Of a DNA stretch of 64,000 bases, positions 32,120-40,885 are shown piece by piece (position 1 is the stretch's first letter; every line of letters starts with the position of its first letter). The notes under the pieces are model-generated. The model searched no databases and was not told where the DNA came from. It saw only the letters and a list, made by a program, of their open reading frames with translations. The stretch is taken from NCBI GenBank assembly GCA_963769665.1, contig CAVYMQ010000003.1, forward strand, positions 2,195,356 to 2,259,355. Direction: 5' to 3'. The stretch is from JACCTU01 sp963769665. Lineage in GTDB: Bacteria > Actinomycetota > Thermoleophilia > Gaiellales > Gaiellaceae. Position numbers and translations under genes: made by a program.

Positions 32120-33143
32120 ATGACCGCAGCTTCACCCGAGCTCGAGCTCACCGCCAGAGCCCTCGTGGCGCCCGGGAAGGGGATCCTGGCCGCGGACGAG
32201 AGCGACGGCACGATCAAGAAGCGCTTCGACTCGATCGAGGTCGAGTCGACCGAGGACAACCGCCGCGCCTACCGCGAGCTGCTGTTCACGACCGAGGGCG
32301 CCGAGGACTACATCTCGGGCGTGATCCTCTACGACGAGACGATCCGCCAGAGCTCGTCCGACGGGACGCCGTTCCCCGAGTTGCTCGCGTCGAAGGGCGT
32401 GATCCCGGGGATCAAGGTCGACCTCGGCGCCAAGCCCTTGGCGCTGGCGGAGAGCGAGACGATCACCGAGGGGCTCGACGGTCTGCGCAGCCGGCTCGAG
32501 GAGTACCGCGCGCTCGGCGCGCGCTTCGCGAAGTGGCGCGCCACCTACTCGATCGGCTGACGACCTTCCCAGCGAGTACTGCGTCTGGACGAACGCCCAC
32601 GCCCTCGCGCGCTACGCGGCGCTCTGCCAGGAGGCGGGCATCGTCCCGATCGTCGAGCCGGAGGTGCTGCAGGACGGCACGCACACGATCGATGAGTCGG
32701 CAAAGGTGACCGGGCGCGTGCTCCAGGGCGTCTACACGGAGCTTCGCGACCAGCGAGTCGACTTCGCCGGCACGCTGTTGAAGCCGAACATGGTCATGTC
32801 CGGCTACAGCGCGTCCGACCGTGCAGGCGTGGACGAGGTCGCCGAGCGAACGCTCGACGTCTTCTACCGCCACGTCCCGGCCGCGGTGCCGGGGATCGTC
32901 TTCCTCTCCGGCGGGCAGTCGGACGAGGACGCGACCGCGCACCTCAACGCGATGAACGCGCGCGGGCCGCATCCGTGGCAGCTCTCGTTCTCGTACGGGC
33001 GCGCGCTGCAAGCACCGGCATTGAAGGCATGGGCCGGCTCGAACGTCGAGGCGGGCCAGCGTGCGTACTACCACCGCGCGAAGCTGAACAGCGCGGCGCG
33101 CTCGGGCGCGTACGCGCCGGAGATGGAGACCGCGTCGGTCTAG
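32120..33143 (+). pseudogene. fba: Class I fructose-bisphosphate aldolase, frameshifted
   Basis: Class I (Schiff-base) aldolase, cleaving fructose 1,6-bisphosphate to DHAP and glyceraldehyde 3-phosphate. The first 146 codons (32120-32560) hold ALVAPGKGILAADES and ARFAKWRATYSIG. Translation then meets TGA at 32558-32560. The rest continues in another frame from GAC at 32559 (DDLPSEYCVWTNAHALARY) to TAG at 33143, with the Schiff-base lysine in TLLKPNMVMSG and the C-terminal SGGQSDEDAT. Removing the single T at 32558 restores one 340-residue protein of normal family length. Start ATG 32120 follows GGAGGGGG. It may be a true recent mutation or an assembly error; both halves keep coding-like sequence. 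Confidence 0.85.
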
Positions 33144-34168
33144 CGGTAGTCGAGGCCCGACAGGCGGGAGAGCTTCTCGAACGCGTGCTCGGCCTCGACG
33201 CGACGCACGGTGCCGGAACGTGAGCGCATCACCATCGACTCGGTGATCACCTTGTCCTGCGTGTAACGCACACCGCGGAGCAGCGCGCCAGACGTCACAC
33301 CGGTCGCAGCGACGAAGACGTCCTCCCCCGCGACGAGGTCGTCGGTCGTCAGGACCCGCTCCACGTCGTAGCCCGCATCGACGAGGCGCTGCTTCTCGTC
33401 GTCGTCGCGCGGCCAGAGCTTTCCCTGGAGCGCTCCGCCGAGGCACTTGATCGCGGCGGCTGCGATGACGCCTTCGGGCGTGCCGCCGATCCCCATCAGC
33501 AGGTCGACGTCGGCGATGCCCCCGTGCGCGGCCGCGATCGCCGGTGCGACGTCGCCGTCGCGAATCAGCACGACGCGTGCGCCGGCCTTGCGCAGGTCGG
33601 CGATGAGCTGCGTGTGGCGGTCGCGCTCGAGCACGATCACACTCACGTCGCGCGGGTGCTTGTCCTTCGCCTCGGCGACTCTCTGCACGTTCTGTTCCGG
33701 CGTGGCGTTGATGTCGATCGCGTCGGCTGCCTCAGGGCCGGTGGCGATCTTGTCCATGTAGACCGCGGCGCCCGGAAAGAACATCGTGCCGCGCTCTGCC
33801 ACGGCGATCACGGCGATCGCGTTCGCTTGCCCGAGCGCGGTCAGGCGCGTGCCCTCGAGCGGGTCGACGGCAACGTCGACCGCAGGCCCGAAGCCCGACC
33901 CGATCGACTCGCCGTTGAAGAGCATCGGCGCCTCGTCCTTCTCCCCCTCGCCGATCACGACGACGCCGTCCATCTGCACGGTGTCGAGCATCAAGCGCAT
34001 CCCGTCGACGGCGGCCTGGTCGGCGGCGATCTTGTCGCCGCGCCCGATCCAGCGTCCGGCGCCCATCGCGGCGGCCTCGGTCACCCGCACGAGCTCGAGC
34101 GCGAGGTTCCGGTCGGGCGGTGTCCCCGCGCCCCCTGCCCGCTCGCTGGTCTCGAAGGCCTGCGTCAC
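33140..34168 (-). CDS. glpX: Fructose-1,6-bisphosphatase class II
   Basis: A 342-residue GlpX-type FBPase, removing the 1-phosphate in gluconeogenesis. Metal and substrate motifs: GRGDKIAADQAAVDGMR, VVIGEGEKDEAPML, VDPLEGTRLTALGQ and MGIGGTPEGVIAA. Start is GTG 34168, which overlaps the stop of the EamA gene (GTGA) but also has TAGGAT 7 nt upstream, so it may have its own promoter. It is convergent with the aldolase gene, sharing CTAG at 33140-33143. The two enzymes act on the same metabolite in opposite directions of sugar flow. Confidence 0.95.
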   Translation of the reverse strand: MTQAFETSERAGGAGTPPDRNLALELVRVTEAAAMGAGRWIGRGDKIAADQAAVDGMRLMLDTVQMDGVVVIGEGEKDEAPMLFNGESIGSGFGPAVDVAVDPLEGTRLTALGQANAIAVIAVAERGTMFFPGAAVYMDKIATGPEAADAIDINATPEQNVQRVAEAKDKHPRDVSVIVLERDRHTQLIADLRKAGARVVLIRDGDVAPAIAAAHGGIADVDLLMGIGGTPEGVIAAAAIKCLGGALQGKLWPRDDDEKQRLVDAGYDVERVLTTDDLVAGEDVFVAATGVTSGALLRGVRYTQDKVITESMVMRSRSGTVRRVEAEHAFEKLSRLSGLDYR

Positions 34169-35055
34169 GACCGTGATCCTAGGGGAACGACCTCCGGCGT
34201 GGCCGCGTCCTCAAGCTCCAGGAAGACCACCGTCGCGCCCGCGGCGATCACGAGCGCGCCGCCGACCACGATCTGCCAGGTGAGCGACTCGTCCAGGAAC
34301 GCCCAGGCCATCAGCGCGGCCGAAACGGGCTCGATGTACGCCAGGATCCCGATCGCCTGCGCGGTCACGTGGCGCAGCGACCAGATGTAGAGGTAGCCCG
34401 AGGGCGCGGTGAAGACGACGCCGAGGGCGAGCACCGCAGGCAGCTCGTTCGCGGTCGGGACGACCCGGTCCGCGTCGAGCAGCAGCGGCGAGATCGCCAC
34501 CGCCGCGATCGCGTAGTTCCAGAACGAGAGCGTGAGCACGGGCACGTCGGAGACGATCCGCTTGGTCATCAGCACGAGCGCGGCGTACGTCGCGGCGGTG
34601 AACAGCCCCGTGACGAGCGCGAGCGGCCGAACCGCTCCGCCCTCCTCCCCACCGAACGCGACCAGGGCAACACCTGCCGCGGCCGGCAGCAGCGCGACGA
34701 GCGCGACTCGGCTGCGGCGCTCGGGCAGGACGAACGGAGCGAGCAGCGCGATCGCGATCGGCGCGAGGTACGCCATCAACACAGCGACCGCGACCGACGA
34801 GAGCTTGATCGTCACGAAGTACAGGAACCAGTGCGCCGCGAGCGTGACGCCGATCAGCACGACACCTCCGCGATGACGCGCCAATCGGAGCAGCGGGAGC
34901 CGGCGAATCGCCGCCGCGACGAGCAGGAGCGTCACCGCGGCGAACGCGAGCCGGTAGAACGCGAGCACCTGCGCGTCGAGGTCGACCTTCCGGACGATGA
35001 CCGCGATCAGCCCCCACGACGTGGCCAGCGCCGCGACGGCGAGCTTCCACCTCAA
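34165..35055 (-). CDS. EamA/DMT-family transporter
   Basis: A 296-residue ten-segment carrier, with two EamA repeats: the first around TSWGLIAVIVRKV through MAYLAPIAIALLAPFVLPER, the second ending YIEPVSAALMAWAFLDESLTW. The likely start is TTG at 35055, 4 bp after the argS stop; no ATG or GTG occurs before the first membrane segment. It is probably translated from the argS message. The substrate is unknown. It is distinct from the EamA protein at 29637-30539, with only family-level similarity. Confidence 0.87.
   Translation of the reverse strand: MRWKLAVAALATSWGLIAVIVRKVDLDAQVLAFYRLAFAAVTLLLVAAAIRRLPLLRLARHRGGVVLIGVTLAAHWFLYFVTIKLSSVAVAVLMAYLAPIAIALLAPFVLPERRSRVALVALLPAAAGVALVAFGGEEGGAVRPLALVTGLFTAATYAALVLMTKRIVSDVPVLTLSFWNYAIAAVAISPLLLDADRVVPTANELPAVLALGVVFTAPSGYLYIWSLRHVTAQAIGILAYIEPVSAALMAWAFLDESLTWQIVVGGALVIAAGATVVFLELEDAATPEVVPLGSRS
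34176..34181 (-). promoter_or_regulatory. Predicted -10 box of glpX
   Basis: TAGGAT on the minus strand, 7 nt before the glpX GTG and inside the end of the EamA gene. Confidence 0.45.
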
Positions 35056-35059
35056 GCGG

Positions 35060-36583
35060 TCACATGCGGTCGGGTGCGTCGACGCCGATCAGGTCGAGGC
35101 TGCGTGCGATCACGGCTTTCGTCGCCACGACGAGGCCGAGCCGGAACGGCTGCGCTACGCCCTCGTCGATCACGCGGTGGTGGTGGTAGAAGCGGTGGAA
35201 GTCGTCGGCGACGCGGATCGCGTAGTTCGGCAGCGCGTGCGGCGCGCGGCGCTCAGTCGCCTCGGCGACGACGCCGGGAAACTCGGCGAGCCGCTTGACC
35301 AGGTCGCGCTCCTCCCGCGCGAGCTCGCCCGGCGGGTCGGCGCTCGGCTCGACTCCCTCGACGTTGCGGAGGATCCCCGCGATTCGCGCGTGCGCGTACT
35401 GCACGTAGTAGACCGGGTTCTTCTCGGACTTCTCGCGGGCGAGGTCGACGTCGATCTCGATCGTCTGGTCGTGCCCGCGCGAGACGAGGTACCAGCGCGC
35501 AGCGTCGACGCCCACTTCGTCGACGAACTCGTCGAGGAAGACGACGTCGCCGCGCCGCTTGGACATCTTCGTCTGCTCGCCGCCGCGGGTGAGGTGGACG
35601 AGCTGGTAGAGGAGCACCTCGACGCGCTCGGGGTCGTACCCGAGCATGCGCGCGACGGCGGCGTACCAGTTGCGCGTGCCGTGGTGGTCGGCGCCGAGCA
35701 CGTAGAGCGCGTGGTCGAAGCCACGTTCGAGCTTGTCGACGAGATAGACGATGTCGGCGGCGCGGTACGTCGGCGTGCGACCGTCGGAGCGCAGGATGAC
35801 GCGGTCGTCCTCGTCGCCGTACTCAGACGAGCGCGCCCAGAGCGCGCCGTCCTTCTCGTACGCGTCGACCTTCGGAAGGATCTCCGGCAGCCGGCTCTCG
35901 AGGGCGCTCTGACGCACCCATGAGTCGAAGTGGATACGGAACCGCTCGAGCGAAGCCTCGATCTGCTCGAGCATCTTCGGCACCGGGTCGCCGTCCGTCG
36001 CCGCGAGCTCTTGGACGTAGTCGCCCCGGTAGCCGTCCTCCGGCGGCTCCTCGCCCCGTCGAACCGCATCGACCGAATCGCGGAAGCGGTCCATCTGCGC
36101 GCCCGAGTCGTTGTAGTAGTACTCGCGCTCGACATCGTGGCCGGCGAACGAGAGGAGCCGCGCGACCGAGTCGCCATACGCGCCGTTCCGCGCCGCCGCA
36201 ACGGTGATCGGGCCCGTCGGGTTCGCCGAGACGGCCTCGACCTGGAAGCGCTCGCGCGGCGCAGCCCAGCCGGCCCCGTAGTCGCTTCCCGCCGCGAGGA
36301 TCTCTGCAAGCGCGTCGCGGTACCACTCGCGCGCAACCCATAGGTTCACGAACCCCGGCCCCGCGACCTCCGCGCGCTCGACGCGCGGGCTCGACGAGAC
36401 CGCGTCGGCGAGCTCCTGGGCGAGATCGCGCGGCGATTGCCGCCGCTGCGGGGCAAGTCGAAGCGCGACGTTCGTCGCGTAGTCCCCGTGCGAGGCGTCC
36501 GAGGGACGCTCGAGCTCGACCGGGGATCCGGCCGCTGCTTCGACCTCTGCGGCGAGGCGCGTGACGGCATTCGTCGGAGACAT
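35060..36583 (-). CDS. argS: Arginyl-tRNA synthetase
   Basis: A 507-residue class Ia synthetase. The N-terminal additional domain (VTRLAAEVEAAAG) precedes the catalytic core. The HIGH signature is not in its usual form: the expected position reads SANPTGPITVAAARNGAYGD, where the usual HxGH is replaced by TVAAARNG. A KMSKR motif is clear in TKMSKRRGD, and the DALR anticodon-binding domain is C-terminal. ATG 36583 has TACGAT 7 nt upstream and no Shine-Dalgarno. It is divergent from the DUF3467 gene with only 21 bp between start codons. Confidence 0.93.
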   Translation of the reverse strand: MSPTNAVTRLAAEVEAAAGSPVELERPSDASHGDYATNVALRLAPQRRQSPRDLAQELADAVSSSPRVERAEVAGPGFVNLWVAREWYRDALAEILAAGSDYGAGWAAPRERFQVEAVSANPTGPITVAAARNGAYGDSVARLLSFAGHDVEREYYYNDSGAQMDRFRDSVDAVRRGEEPPEDGYRGDYVQELAATDGDPVPKMLEQIEASLERFRIHFDSWVRQSALESRLPEILPKVDAYEKDGALWARSSEYGDEDDRVILRSDGRTPTYRAADIVYLVDKLERGFDHALYVLGADHHGTRNWYAAVARMLGYDPERVEVLLYQLVHLTRGGEQTKMSKRRGDVVFLDEFVDEVGVDAARWYLVSRGHDQTIEIDVDLAREKSEKNPVYYVQYAHARIAGILRNVEGVEPSADPPGELAREERDLVKRLAEFPGVVAEATERRAPHALPNYAIRVADDFHRFYHHHRVIDEGVAQPFRLGLVVATKAVIARSLDLIGVDAPDRM

Positions 36584-36590
36584 GGGCTGT

Positions 36591-36597
36591 ATCGTAG
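36591..36597. promoter_or_regulatory. Shared -10 region of argS and the DUF3467 gene
   Basis: The 21-bp divergent gap contains ATCGTAG, read as TACGAT for argS (7 nt before its ATG) and within TATCGT for the rightward gene. This may be a symmetric bidirectional promoter core. Confidence 0.45.
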
Positions 36598-36604
36598 GAG
36601 CAGA

Positions 36605-36895
36605 GTGGACGACGACGCACAAGAGCGGCATCTGAACATCCACCTCGACCCCGAGCACCTCGCGGGCGTCTACTCGAACTTCGCCAACGTCAGCTTCTCG
36701 AGCTACGAGTTCACGATCACCTTCGCGCGGATCGACCACGAGGTCGAGGAGGGTGACGTGCCCGGCGTCGTCGTCTCCCGGATCAACATGGCGCCGCAGT
36801 TCATGCGCGAGCTCCTGGACGCGATGAACGACTCCTGGTCGCGCTACTCGACCGCGCAGGGCATCAGGGACCTTCCCGAGACCGACGACCACTAA
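36605..36895 (+). CDS. DUF3467 domain protein
   Basis: A 96-residue protein matching DUF3467: LDPEHLAGVYSNFANVSFSSYEF and VVSRINMAPQFMRELLDAMND are the conserved parts. The fold is a small beta-rich domain, and the function is not known. GTG at 36605 follows GTAGGAG. It is divergent from argS, an arrangement that may only reflect genome compactness. Confidence 0.8.
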   Translation: MDDDAQERHLNIHLDPEHLAGVYSNFANVSFSSYEFTITFARIDHEVEEGDVPGVVVSRINMAPQFMRELLDAMNDSWSRYSTAQGIRDLPETDDH

Positions 36896-36918
36896 TTTCT
36901 GGGAGGCGCAAGTCGCGA

Positions 36919-36977
36919 ATCCGCTCGCGCGGATCCACGACCGCTTGGCACCTAAAGGCGGCCGCTTCGCGGCCGCT
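36919..36977 (+). repeat. Two-hairpin dispersed repeat, copy A
   Basis: Hairpin 1 is ATCCGC-TCGC-GCGGAT at 36919-36934. Hairpin 2 is at 36957-36976 (GCGGCCGC-TTC-GCGGCCGC within), preceded by CCTAAAG. The 27 bases 36951-36977 are identical to the reverse complement of 42989-43015, and the hairpin-1 core also recurs there with similar spacing. It fills the gap between the DUF3467 gene and the convergent M48 gene. Confidence 0.8.
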
Positions 36978-36989
36978 GCGGCGGCGATC

Positions 36990-38153
36990 TCACCTCGGTC
37001 TTCGATGAGCCCAGGCTTCTGCCATGCCGGCGCGCTCTGCGAGCGTCGGGTGCGTCCCGAAGGGGATCGTCCACCAGCGCGGCGGGCTCGGGTCGCGGAC
37101 GCCCGCCTCGGCGAGGTCGGCAAAGAAGCGTTTCGCGCCGGCCGGATCGCGCGTCGTCTCGAGCGCAATCCAGTCCGCCTCCGCTTCGTAGCGCCGAGAG
37201 ATGGCATTGACGATCGGTGTCGCGGCGAGCAAGAGGACGAAGGCGACGAGGAGCGCGCGCGGGAGGTCCTCGGGCGTTCGTAAGGGCGCGAGCCGGGCGA
37301 GCAGCGCGAGCCCCGGCACGAGCAGCAGCACGAACCACGCCAGCCCTTTCCAGAGATGCGAGCGTTTCACGTGCGCGAGCTCGTGTGCGACGAGGAAGGC
37401 GCGCTCGGCTGCGGGCAGCGCGAGCGTCGACTCCCAGAGGATCACTCGCGTCGTCGGCCCGATCCCGAGGGCTTCTGCGTTCAGCAGGCGCGTACGCCCG
37501 CTCGTGCGGCGCACCTCGACGTCGGGCCGCGGCAGTCCTTCGCGGGCCGCGAGCTCCTCGACCTGCCGGACGACCGCGGGACGCCGAACGGGCTCGAGCC
37601 GTGGGCTGACCAGCGGCTGCACGACGATCACGCCGACGCCGACCACGACGAACACCGGAGCGGCTGCGAGCCACCAGCGGCGCCCGAACCGTCCCGCAAG
37701 CCACAGGCAGGCGGCACACGCGAACCCGAGCAGCGCCGCGCGCACGACGAGCGGCCCGAGCAGGTCGAAGATCCACGTCCCGTAGCCGAGCTCCGCGATC
37801 TCGTAGCGCCGCTGCCACCAGAGCGTCGCGAGCCCGAACGGCAGGCGCGCGACGAGCAGCGCGGCCGCGGCGAGCACACCGACCTCGGCAGCGCGAAGCA
37901 GAGCAGGCCCGCGCAGCGGCAGTCGCACGCGCGACAACGCGACGAGTGCAACGAGCTCGGCCAAGAGCGCACCGAGCGCGAGCAGACGGAGCACCGAGTC
38001 GTGGCGCTCGGCACGCTCGAGGTCGAGACCTGCAAACGGCGCGAGCGTCGGCTGAACGGCCAACCCAGCCGGCACGTCGGTGCGCCAGAGCAGGAGCGCG
38101 GCGACGACCCACACCGCCGTTAGGGTTCCGACCCCGATGCGCGTCGCCGTCAT
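36990..38153 (-). CDS. Membrane-bound M48-type metalloprotease
   Basis: A peptidase of about 387 residues with four to five membrane segments in the N-terminal half and a C-terminal M48 domain. The zinc motif is HELAHVKRSH near residue 260 and the third ligand lies in ISRRYEAEADWIALETTRD. Layout resembles CAAX prenyl protease 1/HtpX-type enzymes. Start codons are uncertain: ATG 38162 or 38153 would overlap the divergent phosphoesterase start, while GTG 38114 would not. Confidence 0.85.
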   Translation of the reverse strand: MTATRIGVGTLTAVWVVAALLLWRTDVPAGLAVQPTLAPFAGLDLERAERHDSVLRLLALGALLAELVALVALSRVRLPLRGPALLRAAEVGVLAAAALLVARLPFGLATLWWQRRYEIAELGYGTWIFDLLGPLVVRAALLGFACAACLWLAGRFGRRWWLAAAPVFVVVGVGVIVVQPLVSPRLEPVRRPAVVRQVEELAAREGLPRPDVEVRRTSGRTRLLNAEALGIGPTTRVILWESTLALPAAERAFLVAHELAHVKRSHLWKGLAWFVLLLVPGLALLARLAPLRTPEDLPRALLVAFVLLLAATPIVNAISRRYEAEADWIALETTRDPAGAKRFFADLAEAGVRDPSPPRWWTIPFGTHPTLAERAGMAEAWAHRRPR

Positions 38154-38862
38154 CTCCGACATTCACGCAAATCTGCACGCCCTCGAGGCGGTTCTCGGCG
38201 AGATCGACCGCGAGCAGCCCGACGCGCTGTGGTGCCTCGGCGATCTCGTCGGCTACGGCGCGAGGCCGAACGAGTGCTGCCGGCTCGTCCAGGAACGGGC
38301 CGACGTGTGCCTGGTCGGCAACCACGACCTCGTCGCTCTCGGAACGCTCGGGATCGAGGACTTCAATGCCGAGGCGGCCGAGGCGGCGCGCTGGACGGCG
38401 AACGCGCTGGACGACGAATCGCGCTCCTTCCTCGCGTCGCTCCCGCCGAGCGCAGCGCCCGAGCACGCCCAGCTCTTTCACGCGAGCGCCCGCGACCCGA
38501 TCTGGGAGTACGTCCTCACGGACGAGGCGGCGACGGCCACCCTGCTCCTGACCACCGCGCCCGTCGTGCTCGTCGGCCACAGCCACATCGCGCTCGCCGT
38601 GACCCTCGGCGACACGCTCGTCGAGGGCGGGCTCGCTCCCGGCGGGACGACCAAGGAACTCGAGGGCCGGTGGCTCCTCAACCCCGGCTCGGTGGGCCAG
38701 CCGCGCGACGGCGACCCGAACGCCGCCTGGCTCCTCCTCGACTTCGACGCGAGGTTTGCCTCGTTTCGCCGCGTCGCATACCCCATCTTGGAAACGCAGA
38801 GGGAGTTGCGAGAGGCGGGGCTGCCCGAGGCGCTCGCATCGCGGCTCGCCGTGGGTCAATGA
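38137..38862 (+). CDS. Calcineurin-like metallophosphoesterase, YfcE/MJ0936 type
   Basis: A 241-residue phosphodiesterase with all family motifs: SDIHANLHALEAVL, CLGDLVGYGARPNEC, GNHD, and VLVGHSHIAL, with a final LLNPGSVGQPRDG. Such enzymes act on varied phosphodiesters, and no substrate can be assigned. The ATG at 38137 has TAGGGT 10 nt upstream. It starts a rightward run with the ferritin-like, lipoprotein and kinase genes. Confidence 0.9.
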   Translation: MRVAVISDIHANLHALEAVLGEIDREQPDALWCLGDLVGYGARPNECCRLVQERADVCLVGNHDLVALGTLGIEDFNAEAAEAARWTANALDDESRSFLASLPPSAAPEHAQLFHASARDPIWEYVLTDEAATATLLLTTAPVVLVGHSHIALAVTLGDTLVEGGLAPGGTTKELEGRWLLNPGSVGQPRDGDPNAAWLLLDFDARFASFRRVAYPILETQRELREAGLPEALASRLAVGQ

Positions 38863-38878
38863 ACGAAAGGGGTGCAAG

Positions 38879-39379
38879 TTGGCAGAGCTGACGAATCTCG
38901 AGGCGAAGCTGGGTGAGGTCATCGGCCTTGCGCAGGCCGGCCAGGCCGCGACGAAGAAGGTCAAGACGCTGGCCCGCAAGGAGAAGCAGAAGGATCTCGT
39001 CGAGACGCTCGACAAGATGGCCCAGGAGGCTGCCGAGACCGCGAAGCGCGGAACCGAGGTCGCAGGCCGGTTCGAGGGCAAGAAGTCCGCGATCCAGAAG
39101 AAGGCTCGCGAGACGAAGGAGAAGGCGTCTGAGATGATGGACACGTACCTCGACGAAGAGCCCGACGCGCTCGACGGCTTCGAGTTCCTGACGATGGCGG
39201 AGGCCGGCGAGGTCGGCCACTGGACGGTCGTGGAGAAGTTGAACGAAGATGCGCGCAACCGTGACGTGCAACAGCTCGTCGAGTGGGCGAAGCCGATCCA
39301 AGAGCGGCACTTCAAGCAGGCCATCGAGGGGTCCGTCGTGCTCGCGCGCGAGGAGGACCCCTACGAGACTGCGTCCTAG
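38879..39379 (+). CDS. Ferritin-like helical protein, unknown function
   Basis: A 166-residue, lysine- and glutamate-rich helical protein. The start is TTG at 38879 after GAAAGGGG. A long amphipathic N-terminal part (LARKEKQKDLVETLDKMAQEAAET) is followed by FLTMAEAGEVGHWTVVEKLNED and IQERHFKQAIEG, where E-x6-H-type spacing suggests a DUF892/ferritin-like four-helix bundle. Metal binding is not proven. It precedes the lipoprotein gene, which begins inside its 3' end. Confidence 0.6.
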   Translation: MAELTNLEAKLGEVIGLAQAGQAATKKVKTLARKEKQKDLVETLDKMAQEAAETAKRGTEVAGRFEGKKSAIQKKARETKEKASEMMDTYLDEEPDALDGFEFLTMAEAGEVGHWTVVEKLNEDARNRDVQQLVEWAKPIQERHFKQAIEGSVVLAREEDPYETAS

Positions 39380-39815
39380 CCGGCTCGGGCTTCTCTTCCT
39401 GCTCGCGCTCGCGGGCTGCGGCGGGGGCGGCGGTGACGCCGCGCCCCCGCCCGGCCCTGCGATCGAGGCCGCGACCGCGGAACAGCTCGCGTCGAAGAGC
39501 GACGCGATCGCCGACGCGCTCGACGGCGGCGACGTCTGCGGCGCCGCCGGTCTCGCCGACGACCTGAACGATCAGGTGATCGAGGCGATCAACGCGGGTC
39601 GAATCCCGCCTGCGTTCCAGGAGCACCTCCAGGCGCGCTCGAACGAGCTCGTGAACACGGTGAACTGCCCGCCCCCCACCAACCAGGGCGAGACCACCGA
39701 AGAGGATGAAGAGAAGAAGCCCAAGAAGGAAAAAGAGAAGAAGGACGACGAGGAGCAAGAGGAGGAGCCCGTCCCCACCGAGCCGTTGCCCACGATCACG
39801 GAGGACGACGAGTGA
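39369..39815 (+). CDS. Lipoprotein with highly charged C-terminus, apparent CTG start
   Basis: A 148-residue exported lipoprotein. The lipobox LALAGC is followed by glycines, a helical domain with an internal Cys pair (DVCGAAGLADDL ... NTVNCPP), then a tail of almost only Glu, Asp, Lys and Pro. No ATG, GTG or TTG exists near the signal peptide in this frame. CTG at 39369, with GAGGAGG 11 nt upstream, gives a normal signal (MRPSRLGLLFLLALAGC). The frame overlaps the previous gene and the kinase start (GTGA), indicating coupled translation. Confidence 0.65.
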   Translation: MRPSRLGLLFLLALAGCGGGGGDAAPPPGPAIEAATAEQLASKSDAIADALDGGDVCGAAGLADDLNDQVIEAINAGRIPPAFQEHLQARSNELVNTVNCPPPTNQGETTEEDEEKKPKKEKEKKDDEEQEEEPVPTEPLPTITEDDE

Positions 39816-40882
39816 CGGTCGAGACGATCGCCGACGGCCGCTACCGGGTCGAGCGCGTGCTCGGCGAGGGCGCGATGGCCAAGGTGCTCCTCGCGCACGA
39901 TGCCGAGCTCGGCCGCGAGGTCGCGGTCAAGCTGCTCGACGAGGGACTCGCAGCGGACCCGAGCTTCCGTGCGCGGTTCGCCCGTGAAGCGCGCGTCGCC
40001 GCAGGCCTCTCTCACCCGAACGTCGTGACGGTGTTCGACGTCGGCGAGGTCGACGGGCGTCCGTTCATCGTCATGGAGCTCGTTCCCGGCCGCACGCTCG
40101 AGGAGCGGCTCCGCCGCGACGGCGCGCTCCCCGCGGACGACGTGCTCGGGATCGCGCGGCAGGTGTGCGCCGGGCTCGAGCACGCGCACGCGAACGGGCT
40201 CGTGCATCGCGACCTGAAGCCGGGCAACCTGATCGAGCGCGACGACGGCACGATCAAGATCGCGGACTTCGGCATCGCACGCGCAGTCGAAGGCACCGAG
40301 CTCACGGAGGCGGGCACGGTCGTCGGGACTGCGGCGTACCTCGCCCCGGAGCAGGCTGAGGCCGGCACGGTGACGCCCGCGACCGATCTCTTCGCGCTCG
40401 GTGCCGTGCTCTACGAACTGCTGACCGGGCGCCAGCCCTGGAAGGTCGAGTCACTCGCACAGCTCGCGGGCAGGCGCGAGATCACGCCGCCAGAGCTCCC
40501 GGCCGACACTCCGCCCGGACTACGCGAGGCGATCGAGCGTTCGCTGCGGCCCGACGCCGAGGACCGGCCCTCGTCGGCGGCCGAGTTCGCCCGTCTGCTC
40601 GACGCCGACGGAAGCGGACCCGGTGACGACGCGACCGTGGTGATCCCGCGCGCGGCACCGCGACGCGGTCGCAGGAAGCGCCGCCGGATCTCGCCGCTCC
40701 CCGTGATCGCCGCGGCCGGAGTCCTGTTCGCGCTCGCCGCGATCGCGCTGGCGCTCGGGACGAGGGGCGACGACCCGAATCAGCCTGCCGCGCCCGCCGA
40801 GGTCCAGCCGATCCCCGACGGCGCGACGCCGAGCGAGGACGCGCGTGGGCTCGCCGACTGGTTGCGTGAGAACGCGCGCTAG
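39812..40882 (+). CDS. Membrane-anchored Ser/Thr protein kinase (PknB-like)
   Basis: A 356-residue Hanks-type kinase. P-loop LGEGAMAKV, catalytic lysine in VAVKLL, HRDLKPGN, DFGIARA and the APE-like LAPEQ are all present, so it should be active. The kinase domain ends near residue 265. A basic linker RRGRRKRRR and one membrane helix (residues about 293-312) follow, then a short outer tail without PASTA domains. GTG 39812 overlaps the lipoprotein stop. The nearby lipoprotein may be its sensor partner, and the facing ECF sigma gene a possible target. Confidence 0.92.
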   Translation: MTVETIADGRYRVERVLGEGAMAKVLLAHDAELGREVAVKLLDEGLAADPSFRARFAREARVAAGLSHPNVVTVFDVGEVDGRPFIVMELVPGRTLEERLRRDGALPADDVLGIARQVCAGLEHAHANGLVHRDLKPGNLIERDDGTIKIADFGIARAVEGTELTEAGTVVGTAAYLAPEQAEAGTVTPATDLFALGAVLYELLTGRQPWKVESLAQLAGRREITPPELPADTPPGLREAIERSLRPDAEDRPSSAAEFARLLDADGSGPGDDATVVIPRAAPRRGRRKRRRISPLPVIAAAGVLFALAAIALALGTRGDDPNQPAAPAEVQPIPDGATPSEDARGLADWLRENAR

Positions 40883-40885
40883 GAG

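Noticed and set aside
32550..32570. Programmed +1 frameshift in the aldolase, like prfB
   Set aside because: The stop is UGAC, but the preceding GGC would have to slip to GCU, which tRNA-Gly cannot pair with well, and no upstream Shine-Dalgarno-like stimulator is present. Mutation or assembly error is simpler.
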